Source: an uncultured Hungatella sp. (GTDB lineage Bacteria > Bacillota > Clostridia > Lachnospirales > Lachnospiraceae). From it: a DNA stretch of 10,229 bases. Each line of letters begins with the position of its first letter. The stretch's first letter is position 1. Location: contig CAJUFP010000138.1 in assembly GCA_910585645.1 (NCBI GenBank), forward strand, positions 1-10,229. Direction: 5' to 3'. A program made the position numbers and the translations under genes. Shown here in pieces: positions 7,092 to 10,229 of this stretch. The notes beneath the pieces were generated by a model. That model saw nothing but the letters and a program-made list of their open reading frames with translations. It did no database searches and was not told the origin of the DNA.

Positions 7092-8237
7092 ATGGCATTT
7101 ACATTGGAACTTCCCAAGAAGGAGGAGATCAAAAAGGTCGTGGAGGCCGAGACGGCGGTGGACCGGGAGACTTCTCTGTTGATCTCGGACGCGTCAAAGG
7201 AAAAGGGCGATGAGATCCTGAACGCGGATATTGACAGTTTTCAGGACAGGAAGGAGCTGACCAAGGCCATCGAGGAGTTTGGGGCGGACGTGGTGAAAAA
7301 GTCCGCGGATAAGAATTCCATCATGAAGACCAGGATCGGGGAGCTGTCCAGGGCAGGGGGCGAGAGCGGGGCTGTGGCCAACGGGCTGGAGGCCCTTTCC
7401 AGGCAGATGAAGGATCTGGACCCGTCAGGGGTGGATTTTGTAAAGAAAGGGCCTCTGGGCAATCTGTTCAACCCGGTGCGCTCTTATTTTAACAAGTTTA
7501 AGGCAGCGGACTCGGTGATCGGGGAGATCGTGGAGTCTCTGGACAAGGGGGCCAGGACCCTTCGGGACGACAACACCACCCTGGAGCTGGAGCAGGCTTC
7601 TATGCGGGAGCTGACAAAGCAGCTGAACCAGAAGATCGCGCTGGGCCAGGAGCTGGACGATTATCTGACAGAACAGATCGGGCGGCAGCGGGATCTTTAC
7701 GGGGACAGTGAGAAGGTGAAGTTTGTGGAGGAGGAGATCTTGTTTCCCCTAAGGCAGCGGATGATCGATTTTAACCAGATGCTGGCTGTGAACCAGAACG
7801 GCATCCTTGCCATGGAGGTGATCCGGAAGAATAATTATGAGCTGATCCGCTCTGTGAACCGGGCTCAGACCGTGACCGTGGCGGCGCTCAACGTGGCGGT
7901 CACCGTGGCCGGGGCGCTGTACAATCAGAAGATCGTGCTGGAAAAGGTGAAGGTGTTAAACCAGACCACCAATGACATGATTGCCTCCACATCCCGGATG
8001 CTGAACACCCAGGGAGCCGAGATCCAGAAGCAGGCCATGGACTCGAATCTCCAGGTGGAGACCCTTCGGGAGGCTTTTCGGGAGACGTTAGGGGCGCTGG
8101 ATTCTATTAACCAGTATAAGCAGAAGGCCCTTCCGCAGATGAAGGAGACCATCGCCCAGTTTCGGGATCTGGCCCGGGAGGGGGAGCGGGTGATCCGGAA
8201 TATGGAGGAGTCCGCGGTTATGAGGAGCGGGAGTTAA
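7092..8237 (+). CDS. telA: TelA family protein (toxic anion/tellurite resistance)
   Basis: The 381-residue product matches the TelA family in length and in landmarks: DPSGVDFVKKGPLGNLFNPV around 115-134, then DNTTLELEQASMRELTKQL around 160-178, and a long helical C-terminal half ending in ALDSINQYKQKALPQMKETI. It has no signal peptide and no long membrane segment, so it is expected in the cytoplasm, with extensive coiled coil. AGAGGAG at 7077-7083 lies eight bases before the ATG. TelA proteins were linked to tellurite resistance and have been grouped by comparative genomics with Ter-type stress systems, but their biochemical activity is unknown. Its partner genes here, a VWA protein and a two-TM coiled-coil protein, suggest an envelope-associated role. 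Transcription probably comes from the promoter near 4241, although the repeat array separates telA from the VWA gene. Confidence 0.9.
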   Translation: MAFTLELPKKEEIKKVVEAETAVDRETSLLISDASKEKGDEILNADIDSFQDRKELTKAIEEFGADVVKKSADKNSIMKTRIGELSRAGGESGAVANGLEALSRQMKDLDPSGVDFVKKGPLGNLFNPVRSYFNKFKAADSVIGEIVESLDKGARTLRDDNTTLELEQASMRELTKQLNQKIALGQELDDYLTEQIGRQRDLYGDSEKVKFVEEEILFPLRQRMIDFNQMLAVNQNGILAMEVIRKNNYELIRSVNRAQTVTVAALNVAVTVAGALYNQKIVLEKVKVLNQTTNDMIASTSRMLNTQGAEIQKQAMDSNLQVETLREAFRETLGALDSINQYKQKALPQMKETIAQFRDLAREGERVIRNMEESAVMRSGS

Positions 8238-8265
8238 AGCGGGAGGAGAGGATCGCAAGGGGCAG

Positions 8266-8827
8266 ATGAATACAAAGATTTCCATTGGCGTCCAGAGTTT
8301 TGAGAAAATTCGGGAAGCCCATTCCTTTTATATTGATAAAAATGATCCAGACGTGGTTTAAAAAACCTTCCGCGCGTTATAACGACTTTGTAAAAGCGAT
8401 GATGGCTGACCATGTGGGATATATGAACCAGTACATGAATCAGATGGCCTCGTCGGTGTTCAGCTTTTTTGATACGGGAAAGCATCCGTCTGATGAGGCG
8501 GAGCCGGAACGTTTTTACCACGGTTTTGTCCTGGGGCTTATGGCGGACGCAAAGCTTGACTATGTGATCACGTCTAACCGGGAGAGTGGTCTGGGAAGGT
8601 ATGATGTGGTCATGGAGCCGCGAAACAAGGGCGACTTTGCCTATGTGCTGGAATTTAAAGGAAAGGATCCCCATTCGGAGAAAACCCTGGAAGACACGGT
8701 AAAGAGCGCCCTTGACCAGATTCGCGGCAGGGATTATGACAGGGTGCTGACAGAGAGAGGAATTCCAAGAGAAAGGATCCGACATTACGGTTTTGCATTT
8801 GAAGGGAAACGGATCCTTATTGGATAG
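8266..8827 (+). pseudogene. Internally deleted AAA-ATPase-like/PD-(D/E)XK nuclease gene
   Basis: The ATG at 8266 opens a frame whose product begins MNTKISIGVQSFEKIREAHS and reaches FYIDK, the typical start of the AAA-ATPase-like family (PF09820-type); it stops at TAA 8359-8361. From about 8342, in the +1 frame, the sequence resumes with the far C-terminal part of the same family: KMIQTWFKKPSARYNDFV, FSFFDTG, FYHGFVLGL, NRESGLGRYDVVMEP and AYVLEFKGK, ending at 8827. The nuclease residues Asp (in GRYDVV) and Glu-Lys (in LEFK) remain. Full-length members run to about 500 or more residues, so roughly 1 kb, including the P-loop and the rest of the ATPase domain, is gone. The join lies at about 8338-8344 in an A-rich stretch. 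A shortened nuclease domain could still be made from ATG 8342, but without a recognisable ribosome binding site. Confidence 0.85.
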
Positions 8828-8845
8828 AAGAGGGAGGAAGAGATT

Positions 8846-9322
8846 ATGTCTATCGAGAGAGCAAAAGCGTATTTGAAAACGTTGGGCATGGAGGAAAGGA
8901 TACTGGAGTTTGACGTATCCAGCGCCACGGTGGAGCTGGCTGCCGCGGCTTTAAACTGCCAGCCGGAGAGGATCGCTAAGACCTTGTCTTTTATGGTGGG
9001 GGATCAGGCGCTGTTGGTGGTGGCTGCCGGGGACGCGAAGATCGACAACAAAAAGTACAAGGCGCAGTTCGGGACAAAGGCCAAGATGCTTTCGCCTCAG
9101 GAGGCGGAGACTTTGGTGGGCCACGCGGTGGGCGGAGTCTGCCCTTTTGGGGTTAATGAGGGGGTCAGAGTGTGTCTGGATGTGTCTCTGAAACGGTTTG
9201 AGACGGTATTTCCCGCCTGCGGAAGTTCGAACAGCGCCATAGAGCTGACCATTCCGGAGCTGGAGCAGTGTTCAGGATATGAACAGTGGGTGGATGTGTG
9301 CAAAGGATATGAGGGAGCATAG
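8846..9322 (+). CDS. ybaK: YbaK/EbsC family aminoacyl-tRNA deacylase (Cys-tRNA(Pro) deacylase-like)
   Basis: The 158-residue product has the normal length for YbaK/EbsC proteins, which hydrolyse mischarged tRNAs (Cys-tRNA(Pro) in the E. coli prototype). Visible family features are the conserved Lys45 in ERIAKTLSF (equivalent in position to the essential lysine of YbaK), GTKAKML (76-82), GHAVGGVCPFGV (92-103) and GSSNSAIELT (126-135) near the C-terminus. GGGAGGAAG at 8832-8840 precedes the ATG well. Some clostridial paralogues in this family may act on other mischarged tRNAs, so the exact substrate is unproven. The Nudix gene begins five bases after its stop codon, so the two are probably cotranscribed and translationally coupled. 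Confidence 0.93.
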   Translation: MSIERAKAYLKTLGMEERILEFDVSSATVELAAAALNCQPERIAKTLSFMVGDQALLVVAAGDAKIDNKKYKAQFGTKAKMLSPQEAETLVGHAVGGVCPFGVNEGVRVCLDVSLKRFETVFPACGSSNSAIELTIPELEQCSGYEQWVDVCKGYEGA

Positions 9323-9327
9323 AAGAT

Positions 9328-9912
9328 ATGGGAAAGAGGGAGATCGCCAGGCAGGTGAGAGCGTATCATCCGTGGAATGAGCAGGAGGAGAGGGATCAGC
9401 AGGTGATCCTTGGATGCCTGGAGGGGATGCCGGATGTTTTTTTTCGCTCGAATCTTACGGCCCATATGTCGGCTTCCGCCTGGGTGGTGAACAAAGGGAG
9501 GGACAAGGCGCTGATGGCCTATCACAAGATTTATGATTCCTGGGCCTGGCTGGGAGGCCATGCGGACGGCGAGGAGGATCTGCTGGCTGTGGCTCTTCGG
9601 GAGGTTCGGGAGGAGAGCGGCATTGAAGAGGTGGAGCCTGTGACGACGGATCTGTTTTCCCTGGAGGTGCTGACTGTGGACGGCCATGAGAAGCGGGGCG
9701 TGTATGTGCCAAGCCATCTTCATCTGAATGTGACCTATCTTCTGGAGGCGGATGAGTCCCAGAGGGTACGGGTGAAGGAGGATGAAAACAGCGGGGTGGC
9801 CTGGTTTGGGCTTCGGGAAGCGGTGGAGGCGTCGTCGGAGCCGTGGTTTCGGGAAAGGGTTTATGGGAAGCTTAATGAGAAGCTGAGGGTGTGGCAGGTG
9901 TCAGGTTTTTGA
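9328..9912 (+). CDS. Nudix hydrolase
   Basis: The 194-residue product contains a perfect Nudix box, GX5EX7REUXEEXGU, at residues 77-99: G77, E83, R91-E92, V93, E95-E96, G98 and I99. This predicts Mg2+-dependent hydrolysis of a nucleoside diphosphate linked to another group. The N-terminal part (HPWNEQEERDQQVIL) and the segment HLHLNVTYLLEADE after the box are typical of a clostridial NUDIX group of this length; no specific substrate is recognised. The ATG lies five bases after ybaK, and GAGGGAG inside the end of ybaK is the likely ribosome binding site. The last base of the TGA stop is also the first base of the outer arm of the long inverted repeat that follows, so the original C-terminus may have been changed by that element. 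Confidence 0.92.
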   Translation: MGKREIARQVRAYHPWNEQEERDQQVILGCLEGMPDVFFRSNLTAHMSASAWVVNKGRDKALMAYHKIYDSWAWLGGHADGEEDLLAVALREVREESGIEEVEPVTTDLFSLEVLTVDGHEKRGVYVPSHLHLNVTYLLEADESQRVRVKEDENSGVAWFGLREAVEASSEPWFRERVYGKLNEKLRVWQVSGF

Positions 9913-10127
9913 ATTGGTGTATAATTGAGTGAGCAAATGGGCGGGGATTGTCGTGAGGCCAGTCAGAGAAGGAGAGATGTCCCGTCCGGGTTCAGATATG
10001 CCAAACATTCCGCTGAGCCCTTAAAGCGGAATGTTTGGCATATCTGAACCCGAACGGCACACAGCCGCCCTTCCCTCTCTGACTTCACGACTAACTCCGC
10101 TTTTGCTCACTCAATTATACACCAATT
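9912..10127. repeat. 216-base foldback (MITE-like) inverted repeat element
   Basis: The outer arms, 9912-9937 and 10102-10127, are perfect 26-base inverted copies (the left one begins AATTGGTGTATAATTGAG). The inner arms, 9987-10014 and 10025-10052, are perfect 28-base inverted copies (CGGGTTCAGATATGCC onward) around a 10-base loop, GAGCCCTTAA. Between them the two sides still correspond, with substitutions and small indels (for example TCGTGA and AGTCAGAGA on both). The whole unit folds into one very long hairpin. It has no T-run after the stem, so it does not look like a terminator, and no coding gene. Each outer arm carries TATAAT pointing inward. A miniature transposable element is the simplest reading; I see no clear target-site duplication. 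Confidence 0.85.
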
Positions 10128-10229
10128 TATGTATTGAAATTACTGCTTTCATATGGTACACTAAACCCACAGCATTCTGGCTGTGGATTTATATATCAGT
10201 CGTTTACTTAACTTTTTTGATCTAGGTTT
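10128..10229. other. AT-rich intergenic end of window with a small hairpin
   Basis: No gene is supportable here. One short hairpin is present: CCACAGC (10167-10173) and GCTGTGG (10180-10186) around a six-base loop, followed by ATTTATATA rather than a true T-run. It could be a weak terminator or chance. The sharp fall in GC compared with the genes to the left marks this as intergenic or as an acquired flank. Confidence 0.4.

Noticed and set aside
6767..7132. Minus-strand and alternative-frame proteins across the 39-bp repeats
   Set aside because: A GC-rich unit whose length is a multiple of three keeps frames open by default; there is no ribosome binding site or family match.
9912..10127. Rho-independent terminator or invertible promoter
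   Set aside because: There is no T-run after the stem, the stem is far too long, and only 10 bases lie between the inner arms, so there is no invertible segment.
10031..10225. 64-residue protein reading out of the foldback element
   Set aside because: It starts inside the inverted repeat arm, has no ribosome binding site, and its hydrophobic tail simply reflects AT-rich DNA.

Overview
The window looks like chromosomal DNA of a Gram-positive, Lachnospiraceae-type Clostridium (Bacillota). The base composition is moderately GC-rich. Genes start behind strong AAGGAGG-type ribosome binding sites. The gene families present (RpiR regulator with a GH4 phosphoglucosidase and a lactose/cellobiose PTS permease, TelA, the AAA-ATPase-like/PD-(D/E)XK family, YbaK) are typical of gut clostridia. 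The genus cannot be fixed from the sequence alone. Every gene I support is on the + strand.

Layout. (1) Positions 1-52 are the last bases of a group II intron (end of domain V, then domain VI), cut by the window edge. (2) Positions 93-4200 form a beta-glucoside-type sugar module: an RpiR regulator with its own promoter, a 344-base control region, a GH4 6-phospho-beta-glucosidase and a PTS EIIC permease, closed by a strong rho-independent terminator. No EIIA or EIIB gene is present. (3) Positions 4241-8237 form an envelope/stress cluster: a two-TM coiled-coil protein, a membrane-anchored protein joining a solute-binding-like region to a VWA domain with an intact metal site, and a TelA-family protein. 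A promoter overlapping a GTATAC palindrome precedes the cluster. A 39-bp tandem repeat array (six units) fills the gap in front of telA. (4) Positions 8266-8827 are an internally deleted AAA-ATPase-like/PD-(D/E)XK gene that keeps only its first 25 or so codons and its nuclease end. (5) Positions 8846-9912 hold a YbaK-family deacylase and a Nudix hydrolase, nearly overlapping. (6) A 216-base foldback element begins on the Nudix stop codon. After it comes about 100 bases of AT-rich DNA with no convincing gene.

How the parts fit. In the sugar module, EIIC brings in a beta-linked disaccharide as its phosphate, using EIIA/EIIB encoded elsewhere. The GH4 enzyme then splits it, and the RpiR protein probably senses a sugar phosphate. 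In the second module the predicted topologies suggest an extracytoplasmic ligand/metal-binding protein, a membrane-tethered coiled coil and a cytoplasmic TelA partner. This is a plausible but uncharacterised trans-envelope system and the best candidate here for new biology. The foldback element, the 39-bp array and the deletion pseudogene show that this stretch of genome is being actively remodelled.
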